From Steinernema hermaphroditum (taxonomy: Eukaryota; Nematoda; Chromadorea; Rhabditida; Steinernematidae): a stretch of DNA of 64,000 bases. This document shows positions 24,823 to 38,135 of this stretch, one piece after another. Each line of letters opens with the position of its first letter. The stretch's first letter is position 1. The position numbers were made by a program, and so were the translations under genes. The notes beneath the pieces were generated by a model. That model was not told the origin of the DNA. It worked only from the letters and a program-made list of their open reading frames with translations, and did not search any database. The stretch lies in contig CM059621.1 of NCBI GenBank assembly GCA_030435675.1, positions 17,978,653 to 18,042,652 on the forward strand. Reading direction: 5' to 3'.

Positions 24823-25250
24823 TTGGAGCAGGAGGGTCAGATGCAGAGCTTTTGGTATGAGCGGGGGCCCTGCTGTCTCGAATTGAAAGTTTTGCAGGAA
24901 ACTAAGATAGTCCACAGTAAATCCAGCGGGAGTAGGCGCGTTCGATCAGGCTCGTGCAGTTCTACAAGATCCAATCATAAAAATACTATGGTACTTTGGA
25001 GCAGGAGGGTCAGATGCAGAGCTTTTGGTATGAGCAAGGGCCCTGCTGTCTCGAATTGAAAGTTTTGCAGGAAACTAAGATAGTCCACAGTAATCCCAAC
25101 GGGAATAGGCGCGTTTGATCAGGCTCGTGCAGTTCTACAAGATCCAATCATAAAAATGATATGGTACTTTGGAGCAGAAGGGTCAGATGCAGAGCTTTTG
25201 GTATGAACAAGGCCTCTACTGTCTCGAATTGAAAGTTTTGCAGGAAACTA
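24823..25250 (+). repeat. Recurrent monomer cassette (gtttgatc / gatatgg / agcagaagg)
   Basis: The order is: a gcggggg copy with aaatccagc; a gcaaggg copy with gggaataggcgcgtttgatc and gatatgg; then a copy with agcagaaggg and gaacaagg. Nearly the same order lies at 28283-28710, 3,460 bp or exactly 20 monomers away. A related version without agcagaagg is at about 5263-5690. It marks dispersed copies of one ancestral multi-monomer unit. Confidence 0.6.
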
Positions 25251-28200
25251 AGATAGTCCACAGTAATCCCAACGGGAGTAGGCGCGTTCGATCAGGCTCG
25301 TGCAGTTCTACAAGATCCAATCATAAAAATGCTATGGTACTTTGGAGCAGGAGGGTCAGATGCAGAGCTTTTGGTATGAGCAAGGGCCCTGCTGTCTCGA
25401 ATTGAAAGTTTTGCAGGAAACTAAGATAGTCCACAGTAATCCCAACGGGAGTAGGCGCGTTCGATCAGGCTCGTGCAGTTCTACAAGATCCAATCATAAA
25501 AATGCTATGGTACTTTGGAGCAGGAGGGTCAGATGCAGAGCTTTTGGTATGAGCAAGGGCCCTGCTGTCTCGAATTGAAAGTTTTGCAGGAAACTAAGAT
25601 AGTCCACAGTAATCCCAACGGGAGTAGGCGCGTTCGATCAGGCTCGTGCAGTTCTACAAGATCCAATCATAAAAATGCTATGGTACTTTGGAGCAGGAGG
25701 GTCAGATGCAGAGCTTTTGGTATGAGCTTGGGCCCTGCTGTCTCGAATTGAAAGTTTTGCAGGAAACTAAGATAGTCCACAGTAATTCCAGCGGGAGTAG
25801 GCGCGTTCGATCAGGCTCGTGCAGTTCTACAAGATCCAATCATAAAAATGCTATGGTACTTTGGAGCAGGAGGGTCAGATGCAGAGCTTTTGGTATGAGC
25901 AAGGGCCCTGCTGTCTCGAATTGAAAGTTTTGCAGGAAACTAAGATAGTCCACAGTAATCCCAACGGGAGTAGGCGCGTTCGATCAGGCTCGTGCAGTTC
26001 TACAAGATCCAATCATAAAAATGCTATGGTACTTTGGAGCAGGAGGGTCAGATGCAGAGCTTTTGGTATGAGCAAGGCCCCTGCTGTCTCGAATTGAAAG
26101 TTTTGCAGGAAACTAAGATAGTCCACAGTAATTCCAGCGGGAGTAGGCGCGTTCGATCAGGCTCGTGCAGTTCTACAAGATCCAATCATAAAAATGCTAT
26201 GGTACTTTGGAGCAGGAGGGTCAGATGCAGAGCTTTTGGTATGAGCAAGGGCCCTGCTGTCTCGAATTGAAAGTTTTGCAGGAAACTAAGATAGTCCACA
26301 GTAATCCCAACGGGAGTAGGCGCGTTCGATCAGGCTCGTGCAGTTCTACAAGATCCAATCATAAAAATGCTATGGTACTTTGGAGCAGGAGGGTCAGATG
26401 CAGAGCTTTTGGTATGAGCGGGGGCCCTGCTGTCTCGAATTGAAAGTTTTGCAGGAAACTAAGATAGTCCACAGTAAATCCAGCGGGAGTAGGCGCGTTC
26501 GATCAGGCTCGTGCAGTTGTACAAGATTCAATCATAAAAATGCTATGGTACTTTGGAGCAGGAGGGTCAGATGCAGAGCTTTTGGTATGAGCAAGGGCCC
26601 TGCTGTCTCGAATTGAAAGTTTTGCAGGAAACTAAGATAGTCCACAGTAATCCCAACGGGAGTAGGCGCGTTCGATCAGGCTCGTGCAGTTCTACAAGAT
26701 CCAATCATAAAAATGCTATGGTACTTTGGAGCAGGAGGGTCAGATGCAGAGCTTTTGGTATGAGCGGGGGCCCTGCTGTCTCGAATTGAAAGTTTTGCAG
26801 GAAACTAAGATAGTCCACAGTAAATCCAGCGGGAGTAGGCGCGTTCGATCAGGCTCGTGCAGTTCTACAAGATTCAATCATAAAAATGCTATGGTACTTT
26901 GGAGCAGGAGGGTCAGATGCAGAGCTTTTGGTATGAGCAAGGGCCCTGCTGTCTCGAATTGAAAGTTTTGCAGGAAACTAAGATAGTCCACAGTAATCCC
27001 AACGGGAGTAGGCGCGTTCGATCAGGCTCGTGCAGTTCTACAAGATCCAATCATAAAAATGATATGGTACTTTGGAGCAGAAGGGTCAGATGCAGAGCTT
27101 TTGGTATGAACAAGGCCTCTACTGTCTCGAATTGAAAGTTTTGCAGGAAACTAAGATAGTCCACAGTAATCCCAACGGGAGTAGGCGCGTTCGATCAGGC
27201 TCGTGCAGTTCTACAAGATCCAATCATAAAAATGCTATGGTACTTTGGAGCAGGAGGGTCAGATGCAGAGCTTTTGGTATGAGCAGGGGCCCTGCTGTCT
27301 CGAATTGAAAGTTTTGCAGGAAACTAAGATAGTCCACAGTAATCCCAACGGGAGTAGGCGCGTTCGATCAGGCTCGTGCAGTTCTACAAGATCCAATCAT
27401 AAAAATGCTATGGTACTTTGGAGCAGGAGGGTCAGATGCAGAGCTTTTGGTATGAGCAAGGGCCCTGCTGTCTCGAATTGAAAGTTTTGCAGGAAACTAA
27501 GATAGTCCACAGTAATCCCAACGGGAGTAGGCGCGTTCGATCAGGCTCGTGCAGTTCTACAAGATCCAATCATAAAAATGCTATGGTACTTTGGAGCAGG
27601 AGGGTCAGATGCAGAGCTTTTGGTATGAACAAGGGCCCTGCTGTCTCGAATTGAAAGTTTTGCAGGAAACTAAGATAGTCCACAGTAAATCCAGCGGGAG
27701 TAGGCGCGTTCGATCAGGCTCGTGCAGTTCTACAAGATCCAATCATAAAAATGCTATGGTACTTTGGAGCAGGAGGGTCAGATGCAGAGCTTTTGGTATG
27801 AGCAAGGGCCCTGCTGTCTCGAATTGAAAGTTTTGCAGGAAACTAAGATAGTCCACAGTAATCCCAACGGGAGTAGGCGCGTTCGATCAGGCTCGTGCAG
27901 TTCTACAAGATCCAATCATAAAAATGCTATGGTACTTTGGAGCAGGAGGGTCAGATGCAGAGCTTTTGGTATGAGCAAGGGCCCTGCTGTCTCGAATTGA
28001 AAGTTTTGCAGGAAACTAAGATAGTCCACAGTAATCCCAACGGGAGTAGGCGCGTTCGATCAGGCTCGTGCAGTTGTACAAGATTCAATCATAAAAATGC
28101 TATGGTACTTTGGAGCAGGAGGGTCAGATGCAGAGCTTTTGGTATGAGCAAGGCCCCTGCTGTCTCGAATTGAAAGTTTTGCAGGAAACTAAGATAGTCC

Positions 28201-28282
28201 ACAGTAATCCCAACGGGAGTAGGCGCGTTCGATCAGGCTCGTGCAGTTCTACAAGATCCAATCATAAAAATGCTATGGTACT

Positions 28283-28710
28283 TTGGAGCAGGAGGGTCAG
28301 ATGCAGAGCTTTTGGTATGAGCGGGGGCCCTGCTGTCTCGAATTGAAAGTTTTGCAGGAAACTAAGATAGTCCACAGTAAATCCAGCGGGAGTAGGCGCG
28401 TTCGATCAGGCTCGTGCAGTTCTACAAGATCCAATCATAAAAATGCTATGGTACTTTGGAGCAGGAGGGTCAGATGCAGAGCTTTTGGTATGAGCAAGGG
28501 CCCTGCTGTCTCGAATTGAAAGTTTTGCAGGAAACTAAGATAGTCCACAGTAATCCCAACGGGAATAGGCGCGTTTGATCAGGCTCGTGCAGTTCTACAA
28601 GATCCAATCATAAAAATGATATGGTACTTTGGAGCAGAAGGGTCAGATGCAGAGCTTTTGGTATGAACAAGGGCCCTGCTGTCTCGAATTGAAAGTTTTG
28701 CAGGAAACTA
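28283..28710 (+). repeat. Recurrent monomer cassette, second copy
   Basis: This is the partner of 24823-25250, with gtttgatc at 28573, gatatgg near 28617 and agcagaaggg just after. It differs in having gaacaagggccctgct instead of gaacaaggcctctact. Confidence 0.6.
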
Positions 28711-29064
28711 AGATAGTCCACAGTAATCCCAACGGGAATAGGCGCGTTCGATCAGGCTCGTGCAGTTCTACAAGATCCAATCATAAAAATGCTATGGTAC
28801 TTTGGAGCAGGAGGGTCAGATGCAGAGCTTTTGGTATGAGCAAGGGCCCTGCTGTCTCGAATTGAAAGTTTTGCAGGAAACTAAGATAGTCCACAGTAAT
28901 CCCAACGGGAGTAGGCGCGTTCGATCAGGCTCGTGCAGTTCTACAAGATCCAATCATAAAAATGCTATGGTACTTTGGAGCAGGAGGGTCAGATGCAGAG
29001 CTTTTGGTATGAGCAAGGGCCCTGCTGTCTCGAATTGAAAGTTTTGCAGGAAACTAAGATAGTC

Positions 29065-29085
29065 CACAGTAAATCCCAAGCGGGA
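29065..29085 (+). repeat. 175-bp monomer with hybrid tail
   Basis: The tail reads aaatcccaagcggg, which looks like a join of the aaatcccaac and agcggg tails, two bases longer than the standard 173-bp unit. A crossover between misaligned subfamily tails would explain it. Confidence 0.55.
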
Positions 29086-30280
29086 GTAGGCGCGTTCGAT
29101 CAGGCTCGTGCAGTTCTACAAGATTCAATCATAAAAATGCTATGGTACTTTGGAGCAGGAGGGTCAGATGCAGAGCTTTTGGTATGAGCAAGGGCCCTGC
29201 TGTCTCGAATTGAAAGTTTTGCAGGAAACTAAGATAGTCCACAGTAATCCCAACGGGAGTAGGCGCGTTCGATCAGGCTCGTGCAGTTCTACAAGATCCA
29301 ATCATAAAAATGCTATGGTACTTTGGAGCAGGAGGGTCAGATGCAGAGCTTTTGGTATGAGCAAGGGCCCTGCTGTCTCGAATTGAAAGTTTTGCAGGAA
29401 ACTAAGATAGTCCACAGTAATCCCAACGGGAGTAGGCGCGTTCGATCAGGCTCGTGCAGTTCTACAAGATCCAATCATAAAAATGCTATGGTACTTTGGA
29501 GCAGGAGGGTCAGATGCAGAGCTTTTGGTATGAGCGAGGGCCCTGCTGTCTCGAATTGAAAGTTTTGCAGGAAACTAAGATAGTCCACAGTAAATCCCAA
29601 CGGGAGTAGGCGCGTTCGATCAGGCTCGTGCAGTTCTACAAGATCCAATCATAAAAATGCTATGGTACTTTGGAGCAGGAGGGTCAGATGCAGAGCTTTT
29701 GGTATGAGCAAGGGCCCTGCTGTCTCGAATTGAAAGTTTTGCAGGAAACTAAGATAGTCCACAGTAATCCCAACGGGAGTAGGCGCGTTCGATCAGGCTC
29801 GTGCAGTTCTACAAGATCCAATCATAAAAATGCTATGGTACTTTGGAGCAGGAGGGTCAGATGCAGAGCTTTTGGTATGAGCAAGGGCCCTGCTGTCTCG
29901 AATTGAAAGTTTTGCAGGAAACTAAGATAGTCCACAGTAATCCCAACGGGAGTAGGCGCGTTCGATCAGGCTCGTGCAGTTGAACAAGATCCAATCATAA
30001 AAATGCTATGGTACTTTGGAGCAGGAGGGTCAGATGCAGAGCTTTTGGTATGAGCAAGGGCCCTGCTGTCTCGAATTGAAAGTTTTGCAGGAAACTAAGA
30101 TAGTCCACAGTAATCCCAACGGGAATAGGCGCGTTCGATCAGGCTCGTGCAGTTCTACAAGATCCAATCATAAAAATGCTATGGTACTTTGGAGCAGGAG
30201 GGTCAGATGCAGAGCTTTTGGTATGAGCGGGGGCCCTGCTGTCTCGAATTGAAAGTTTTGCAGGAAACTAAGATAGTCCA

Positions 30281-30307
30281 CAGTAAATATAGTAATCCCA
30301 ACGGGAG
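30281..30307 (+). repeat. Chimeric 182-bp monomer tail (9-bp addition)
   Basis: After cacagt the sequence reads aaatatag and then taatcccaacggg. The aaatatagc tail of one subfamily is joined to the aatcccaac tail of another, sharing the short word agtaa. The nine added bases are 30287-30295. It is a recorded unequal exchange or template switch between two subfamilies, 170 bases upstream of the first N run. Confidence 0.75.
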
Positions 30308-30465
30308 TAGGCGCGTTCGATCAGGCTCGTGCAGTTGTACAAGATCCAATCATAAAAATGCTATGGTACTTTGGAGCAGGAGGGTCAGATGCAGAGCTTT
30401 TGGTATGAGCAAGGGCCCTGCTGTCTCGAATTGAAAGTTTTGCAGGAAACTAAGATAGTCCACAG

Positions 30466-30965
30466 NNNNNNNNNNNNNNNNNNNNNNNNNNNNNNNNNNN
30501 NNNNNNNNNNNNNNNNNNNNNNNNNNNNNNNNNNNNNNNNNNNNNNNNNNNNNNNNNNNNNNNNNNNNNNNNNNNNNNNNNNNNNNNNNNNNNNNNNNNN
30601 NNNNNNNNNNNNNNNNNNNNNNNNNNNNNNNNNNNNNNNNNNNNNNNNNNNNNNNNNNNNNNNNNNNNNNNNNNNNNNNNNNNNNNNNNNNNNNNNNNNN
30701 NNNNNNNNNNNNNNNNNNNNNNNNNNNNNNNNNNNNNNNNNNNNNNNNNNNNNNNNNNNNNNNNNNNNNNNNNNNNNNNNNNNNNNNNNNNNNNNNNNNN
30801 NNNNNNNNNNNNNNNNNNNNNNNNNNNNNNNNNNNNNNNNNNNNNNNNNNNNNNNNNNNNNNNNNNNNNNNNNNNNNNNNNNNNNNNNNNNNNNNNNNNN
30901 NNNNNNNNNNNNNNNNNNNNNNNNNNNNNNNNNNNNNNNNNNNNNNNNNNNNNNNNNNNNNNNNN
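30466..30965. other. Assembly gap of exactly 500 N
   Basis: The run holds 500 N. The last base before it is monomer position 163 and the first after it is position 15. An unbroken array would therefore need 24 plus a whole multiple of 173 bases, which 500 is not. The second gap also has exactly 500 N, so this is most likely a placeholder of unknown true length. The monomer subfamily changes across it. Confidence 0.97.
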
Positions 30966-33900
30966 TCGATCAGGCTCGTGCAGTTCTACAAGATCCAATC
31001 ATAAAAATGCTATGGTACTTTGGAGCAGGAGGGTCAGATGCAGAGCTTTTGGTATGAACAAGGGCCCTGCTGTCTCGAATTGAAAGTTTTGCAGGAAACT
31101 AAGATAGTCCACAGTAAACCCAACGGGAGTAGGCGCGTTCGATCAGGCTCGTGCAGTTCTACAAGATCCAATCATAAAAATGCTATGGTACTTTGGAGCA
31201 GGAGGGTCAGATGCAGAGCTTTTGGTATGAACAAGGGCACAACTGTCTCGAATTGAAAGTTTTGCAGGAAACTAAGATAGTCCACAGTAAACCCAACGGG
31301 AATAGGCGCGTTCGATCAGGCTCGTGCAGTTCTACAAGATCCAATCATAAAAATGCTATGGTACTTTGGAGCAGGAGGGTCAGATGCAGAGCTTTTGGTA
31401 TGAACAAGGCCCCAACTGTCTCGAATTGAAAGTTTTGCAGGAAACTAAGATAGTCCACAGTAAATCCAACGGGAATAGGCGCGTTCGATCAGGCTCGTGC
31501 AGTTCTACAAGATCCAATCATAAAAATGCTATGGTACTTTGGAGCAGAAGGGTCAGATGCAGAGCTTTTGGTATGAACAAGGGCCCTGCTGTCTCGAATT
31601 GAAAGTTTTGCAGGAAACTAAGATAGTCCACAGTAAATCCAACGGGAATAGGCGCGTTCGATCAGGCTCGTGCAGTTCTACAAGATCCAATCATAAAAAT
31701 GCTATGGTACTTTGGAGCAGGAGGGTCAGATGCAGAGCTTTTGGTATGAACAAGGGCCCTGCTGTCTCGAATTGAAAGTTTTGCAGGAAACTAAGATAGT
31801 CCACAGTAAATCCAACGGGAGTAGGCGCGTTCGATCAGGCTCGTGCAGTTCTACAAGATCCAATCATAAAAATGCTATGGTACTTTGGAGCAGGAGGGTC
31901 AGATGCAGAGCTTTTGGTATGAACAAGGGCCCTACTGTCTCGAATTGAAAGTTTTGCAGGAAACTAAGATAGTCCACAGTAAACCCAACGGGAGTAGGCG
32001 CGTTCGATCAGGCTCGTGCAGTTCTACAAGATCCAATCATAAAAATGCTATGGTACTTTGGAGCAGGAGGGTCAGATGCAGAGCTTTTGGTATGAACAAG
32101 GCCCCAACTGTCTCGAATTGAAAGTTTTGCAGGAAACTAAGATAGTCCACAGTAAATCCAACGGGAATAGGCGCGTTCGATCAGGCTCGTGCAGTTCTAC
32201 AAGATCCAATCATAAAAATGCTATGGTACTTTGGAGCAGGAGGGTCAGATGCAGAGCTTTTGGTATGAGCAAGGGCCCTGCTGTCTCGAATTGAAAGTTT
32301 TGCAGGAAACTAAGATAGTCCACAGTAAATCCAACGGGAGTAGGCGCGTTCGATCAGGCTCGTGCAGTTCTACAAGATCCAATCATAAAAATGCTATGGT
32401 ACTTTGGAGCAGGAGGGTCAGATGCAGAGCTTTTGGTATGAACAAGGGCCCAACTGTCTCGAATTGAAAGTTTTGCAGGAAACTAAGATAGTCCACAGTA
32501 AATCCAACGGGAATAGGCGCGTTCGATCAGGCTCGTGCAGTTCTACAAGATCCAATCATAAAAATGCTATGGTACTTTGGAGCAGAAGGGTCAGATGCAG
32601 AGCTTTTGGTATGAGCAAGGGCCCTGCTGTCTCGAATTGAAAGTTTTGCAGGAAACTAAGATAGTCCACAGTAAATCCAACGGGAGTAGGCGCGTTCGAT
32701 CAGGCTCGTGCAGTTCTACAAGATCCAATCATAAAAATGCTATGGTACTTTGGAGCAGGAGGGTCAGATGCAGAGCTTTTGGTATGAACAAGGCCTCAAC
32801 TGTCTCGAATTGAAAGTTTTGCAGGAAACTAAGATAGTCCACAGTAAATCCAACGGGAATAGGCGCGTTCGATCAGGCTCGTGCAGTTCTACAAGATCCA
32901 ATCATAAAAATGCTATGGTACTTTGGAGCAGGAGGGTCAGATGCAGAGCTTTTGGTATGAACAAGGGCCCTGCTGTCTCGAATTGAAAGTTTTGCAGGAA
33001 ACTAAGATAGTCCACAGTAAACCCAACGGGAATAGGCGCGTTCGATCAGGCTCGTGCAGTTCTACAAGATCCAATCATAAAAATGCTATGGTACTTTGGA
33101 GCAGGAGGGTCAGATGCAGAGCTTTTGGTATGAACAAGGGCCCAGCTGTCTCGAATTGAAAGTTTTGCAGGAAACTAAGATAGTCCACAGTAAACCCAAC
33201 GGGAATAGGCGCGTTCGATCAGGCTCGTGCAGTTCTACAAGATCCAATCATAAAAATGCTATGGTACTTTGGAGCAGGAGGGTCAGATGCAGAGCTTTTG
33301 GTATGAACAAGGCCTCAACTGTCTCGAATTGAAAGTTTTGCAGGAAACTAAGATAGTCCACAGTAAATCCAACGGGAATAGGCGCGTTCGATCAGGCTCG
33401 TGCAGTTCTACAAGATCCAATCATAAAAATGCTATGGTACTTTGGAGCAGAAGGGTCAGATGCAGAGCTTTTGGTATGAGCAAGGGCCCTGCTGTCTCGA
33501 ATTGAAAGTTTTGCAGGAAACTAAGATAGTCCACAGTAAATCCAACGGGAGTAGGCGCGTTCGATCAGGCTCGTGCAGTTCTACAAGATCCAATCATAAA
33601 AATGCTATGGTACTTTGGAGCAGGAGGGTCAGATGCAGAGCTTTTGGTATGAACAAGGCCACAGCTGTCTCGAATTGAAAGTTTTGCAGGAAACTAAGAT
33701 AGTCCACAGTAAATCCAACGGGAATAGGCGCGTTCGATCAGGCTCGTGCAGTTCTACAAGATCCAATCATAAAAATGCTATGGTACTTTGGAGCAGGAGG
33801 GTCAGATGCAGAGCTTTTGGTATGAACAAGGCCCCTGCTGTCTCGAATTGAAAGTTTTGCAGGAAACTAAGATAGTCCACAGTAAATCCAACGGGAATAG

Positions 33901-36900
33901 GCGCGTTCGATCAGGCTCGTGCAGTTCTACAAGATCCAATCATAAAAATGCTATGGTACTTTGGAGCAGGAGGGTCAGATGCAGAGCTTTTGGTATGAAC
34001 AAGGCCCCTGCTGTCTCGAATTGAAAGTTTTGCAGGAAACTAAGATAGTCCACAGTAAATCCAACGGGAGTAGGCGCGTTCGATCAGGCTCGTGCAGTTC
34101 TACAAGATCCAATCATAAAAATGCTATGGTACTTTGGAGCAGGAGGGTCAGATGCAGAGCTTTTGGTATGAACAAGGGCCCTGCTGTCTCGAATTGAAAG
34201 TTTTGCAGGAAACTAAGATAGTCCACAGTAAATCCAACGGGAATAGGCGCGTTCGATCAGGCTCGTGCAGTTCTACAAGATCCAATCATAAAAATGCTAT
34301 GGTACTTTGGAGCAGGAGGGTCAGATGCAGAGCTTTTGGTATGAACAAGGGCTCAACTGTCTCGAATTGAAAGTTTTGCAGGAAACTAAGATAGTCCACA
34401 GTAAATCCAACGGGAATAGGCGCGTTCGATCAGGCTCGTGCAGTTCTACAAGATCCAATCATAAAAATGCTATGGTACTTTGGAGCAGGAGGGTCAGATG
34501 CAGAGCTTTTGGTATGAACAAGGGCCCTGCTGTCTCGAATTGAAAGTTTTGCAGGAAACTAAGATAGTCCACAGTAAATCCAACGGGAGTAGGCGCGTTC
34601 GATCAGGCTCGTGCAGTTCTACAAGATCCAATCATAAAAATGCTATGGTACTTTGGAGCAGGAGGGTCAGATGCAGAGCTTTTGGTATGAACAAGGCCTC
34701 TACTGTCTCGAATTGAAAGTTTTGCAGGAAACTAAGATAGTCCACAGTAAATCCAACGGGAGTAGGCGCGTTCGATCAGGCTCGTGCAGTTCTACAAGAT
34801 CCAATCATAAAAATGCTATGGTACTTTGGAGCAGGAGGGTCAGATGCAGAGCTTTTGGTATGAACAAGGCCTCAACTGTCTCGAATTGAAAGTTTTGCAG
34901 GAAACTAAGATAGTCCACAGTAAATCCAACGGGAATAGGCGCGTTCGATCAGGCTCGTGCAGTTCTACAAGATCCAATCATAAAAATGCTATGGTACTTT
35001 GGAGCAGAAGGGTCAGATGCAGAGCTTTTGGTATGAACAAGGGCACTGCTGTCTCGAATTGAAAGTTTTGCAGGAAACTAAGATAGTCCACAGTAAATCC
35101 AACGGGAGTAGGCGCGTTCGATCAGGCTCGTGCAGTTCTACAAGATCCAATCATAAAAATGCTATGGTACTTTGGAGCAGGAGGGTCAGATGCAGAGCTT
35201 TTGGTATGAACAAGGGCTCAACTGTCTCGAATTGAAAGTTTTGCAGGAAACTAAGATAGTCCACAGTAAATCCAACGGGAGTAGGCGCGTTCGATCAGGC
35301 TCGTGCAGTTCTACAAGATCCAATCATAAAAATGCTATGGTACTTTGGAGCAGGAGGGTCAGATGCAGAGCTTTTGGTATGAACAAGGGCCCTGCTGTCT
35401 CGAATTGAAAGTTTTGCAGGAAACTAAGATAGTCCACAGTAAATCCCAACGGGAGTAGGCGCGTTCGATCAGGCTCGTGCAGTTCTACAAGATCCAATCA
35501 TAAAAATGCTATGGTACTTTGGAGCAGGAGGGTCAGATGCAGAGCTTTTGGTATGAACAAGGGCCCTGCTGTCTCGAATTGAAAGTTTTGCAGGAAACTA
35601 AGATAGTCCACAGTAAATCCAACGGGAGTAGGCGCGTTCGATCAGGCTCGTGCAGTTCTACAAGATCCAATCATAAAAATGCTATGGTACTTTGGAGCAG
35701 GAGGGTCAGATGCAGAGCTTTTGGTATGAACAAGGGCCCTGCTGTCTCGAATTGAAAGTTTTGCAGGAAACTAAGATAGTCCACAGTAAATCCAACGGGA
35801 ATAGGCGCGTTCGATCAGGCTCGTGCAGTTCTACAAGATCCAATCATAAAAATGCTATGGTACTTTGGAGCAGGAGGGTCAGATGCAGAGCTTTTGGTAT
35901 GAACAAGGGCCCAACTGTCTCGAATTGAAAGTTTTGCAGGAAACTAAGATAGTCCACAGTAAATCCAACGGGAATAGGCGCGTTCGATCAGGCTCGTGCA
36001 GTTCTACAAGATCCAATCATAAAAATGCTATGGTACTTTGGAGCAGGAGGGTCAGATGCAGAGCTTTTGGTATGAGCAAGGGCCCTGCTGTCTCGAATTG
36101 AAAGTTTTGCAGGAAACTAAGATAGTCCACAGTAAATCCAACGGGAGTAGGCGCGTTCGATCAGGCTCGTGCAGTTCTACAAGATCCAATCATAAAAATG
36201 CTATGGTACTTTGGAGCAGGAGGGTCAGATGCAGAGCTTTTGGTATGAACAAGGGCCTCAACTGTCTCGAATTGAAAGTTTTGCAGGAAACTAAGATAGT
36301 CCACAGTAAATCCAACGGGAGTAGGCGCGTTCGATCAGGCTCGTGCAGTTCTACAAGATCCAATCATAAAAATGCTATGGTACTTTGGAGCAGGAGGGTC
36401 AGATGCAGAGCTTTTGGTATGAGCAAGGGCCCTGCTGTCTCGAATTGAAAGTTTTGCAGGAAACTAAGATAGTCCACAGTAAACCCAACGGGAATAGGCG
36501 CGTTCGATCAGGCTCGTGCAGTTCTACAAGATCCAATCATAAAAATGCTATGGTACTTTGGAGCAGGAGGGTCAGATGCAGAGCTTTTGGTATGAACAAG
36601 GCCTCAACTGTCTCGAATTGAAAGTTTTGCAGGAAACTAAGATAGTCCACAGTAAATCCAACGGGAATAGGCGCGTTCGATCAGGCTCGTGCAGTTCTAC
36701 AAGATCCAATCATAAAAATGCTATGGTACTTTGGAGCAGAAGGGTCAGCTGCAGAGCTTTTGGTATGAGCAGGGCCCTGCTGTCTCGAATTGAAAGTTTT
36801 GCAGGAAACTAAGATAGTCCACAGTAAATCCAACGGGAGTAGGCGCGTTCGATCAGGCTCGTGCAGTTCTACAAGATCCAATCATAAAAATGCTATGGTA

Positions 36901-38135
36901 CTTTGGAGCAGGAGGGTCAGATGCAGAGCTTTTGGTATGAACAAGGGCCTCAACTGTCTCGAATTGAAAGTTTTGCAGGAAACTAAGATAGTCCACAGTA
37001 AATCCAACGGGAATAGGCGCGTTCGATCAGGCTCGTGCAGTTCTACAAGATCCAATCATAAAAATGCTATGGTACTTTGGAGCAGGAGGGTCAGATGCAG
37101 AGCTTTTGGTATGAACAAGGGCTCAACTGTCTCGAATTGAAAGTTTTGCAGGAAACTAAGATAGTCCACAGTAAATCCAACGGGAATAGGCGCGTTCGAT
37201 CAGGCTCGTGCAGTTCTACAAGATCCAATCATAAAAATGCTATGGTACTTTGGAGCAGAAGGGTCAGATGCAGAGCTTTTGGTATGAGCAAGGGGGCCCT
37301 GCTGTCTCGAATTGAAAGTTTTGCAGGAAACTAAGATAGTCCACAGTAAATCCAACGGGAGTAGGCGCGTTCGATCAGGCTCGTGCAGTTCTACAAGATC
37401 CAATCATAAAAATGCTATGGTACTTTGGAGCAGGAGGGTCAGATGCAGAGCTTTTGGTATGAACAAGGGCCCCAACTGTCTCGAATTGAAAGTTTTGCAG
37501 GAAACTAAGATAGTCCACAGTAAATCCAACGGGAAGTAGGCGCGTTCGATCAGGCTCGTGCAGTTCTACAAGATCCAATCATAAAAATGCTATGGTACTT
37601 TGGAGCAGGAGGGTCAGATGCAGAGCTTTTGGTATGAACAAGGGCCCTGCTGTCTCGAATTGAAAGTTTTGCAGGAAACTAAGATAGTCCACAGTAAATC
37701 CAACGGGAGTAGGCGCGTTCGATCAGGCTCGTGCAGTTCTACAAGATCCAATCATAAAAATGCTATGGTACTTTGGAGCAGGAGGGTCAGATGCAGAGCT
37801 TTTGGTATGAGCAAGGGCCCTGCTGTCTCGAATTGAAAGTTTTGCAGGAAACTAAGATAGTCCACAGTAAATCCAACGGGAATAGGCGCGTTCGATCAGG
37901 CTCGTGCAGTTCTACAAGATCCAATCATAAAAATGCTATGGTACTTTGGAGCAGGAGGGTCAGATGCAGAGCTTTTGGTATGAACAGGGCCTCAACTGTC
38001 TCGAATTGAAAGTTTTGCAGGAAACTAAGATAGTCCACAGTAAATCCAACGGGAATAGGCGCGTTCGATCAGGCTCGTGCAGTTCTACAAGATCCAATCA
38101 TAAAAATGCTATGGTACTTTGGAGCAGGAGGGTCA
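30966..38135 (+). repeat. Satellite array block B1, gaacaag / aaatccaac subfamily
   Basis: About 41 monomers. Most read tatgaacaag where other blocks read tatgagc, and most carry the tail aaatccaac or aaacccaac, often followed by gggaatagg. The central window is agttctacaagatcc in every copy that I read, unlike block A. The stretch after gaacaag is very variable (ggccctgct, ggcctcaact, ggccccaact, ggcacaact, ggctcaact). No gene is seen. Confidence 0.9.

Larger units (their letters stand above)
1..30465 (+). repeat. Satellite array block A, 173-bp monomer, plus orientation
   Basis: About 176 head-to-tail copies of a 173-bp monomer fill this block without a break; the motif gggagtaggcgcg recurs every 173 bases, or 172-182 in irregular copies. 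Several subfamilies are interleaved. They differ mainly in the stretch after cacagt (aaatccagc, aatcccaac, aattccagc, aaatatagc), in the bases after tatgagc or tatgaac, and in agttctacaagatcc versus agtagaacaagattc. Up to about 10 kb the types are strongly mixed. From about 10.8 to 21 kb the gcggggg plus aaatccagc type is frequent. From about 21.7 to 30 kb the gcaaggg plus aatcccaac type dominates. The block begins inside the array at base 1 and ends at an N run. Satellite DNA of this form is known from centromeric and other heterochromatin; that location is inferred here. No gene is seen in it. Confidence 0.97.

Noticed and set aside
1..30465. CRISPR array
   Set aside because: The unit is 173 bp with no short direct repeats separated by unique spacers; the whole unit repeats.
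30371..31057. Long open frames across the N runs (also 44849-45672)
   Set aside because: They are open only because N codons hide stops; there is no determined sequence to support them.
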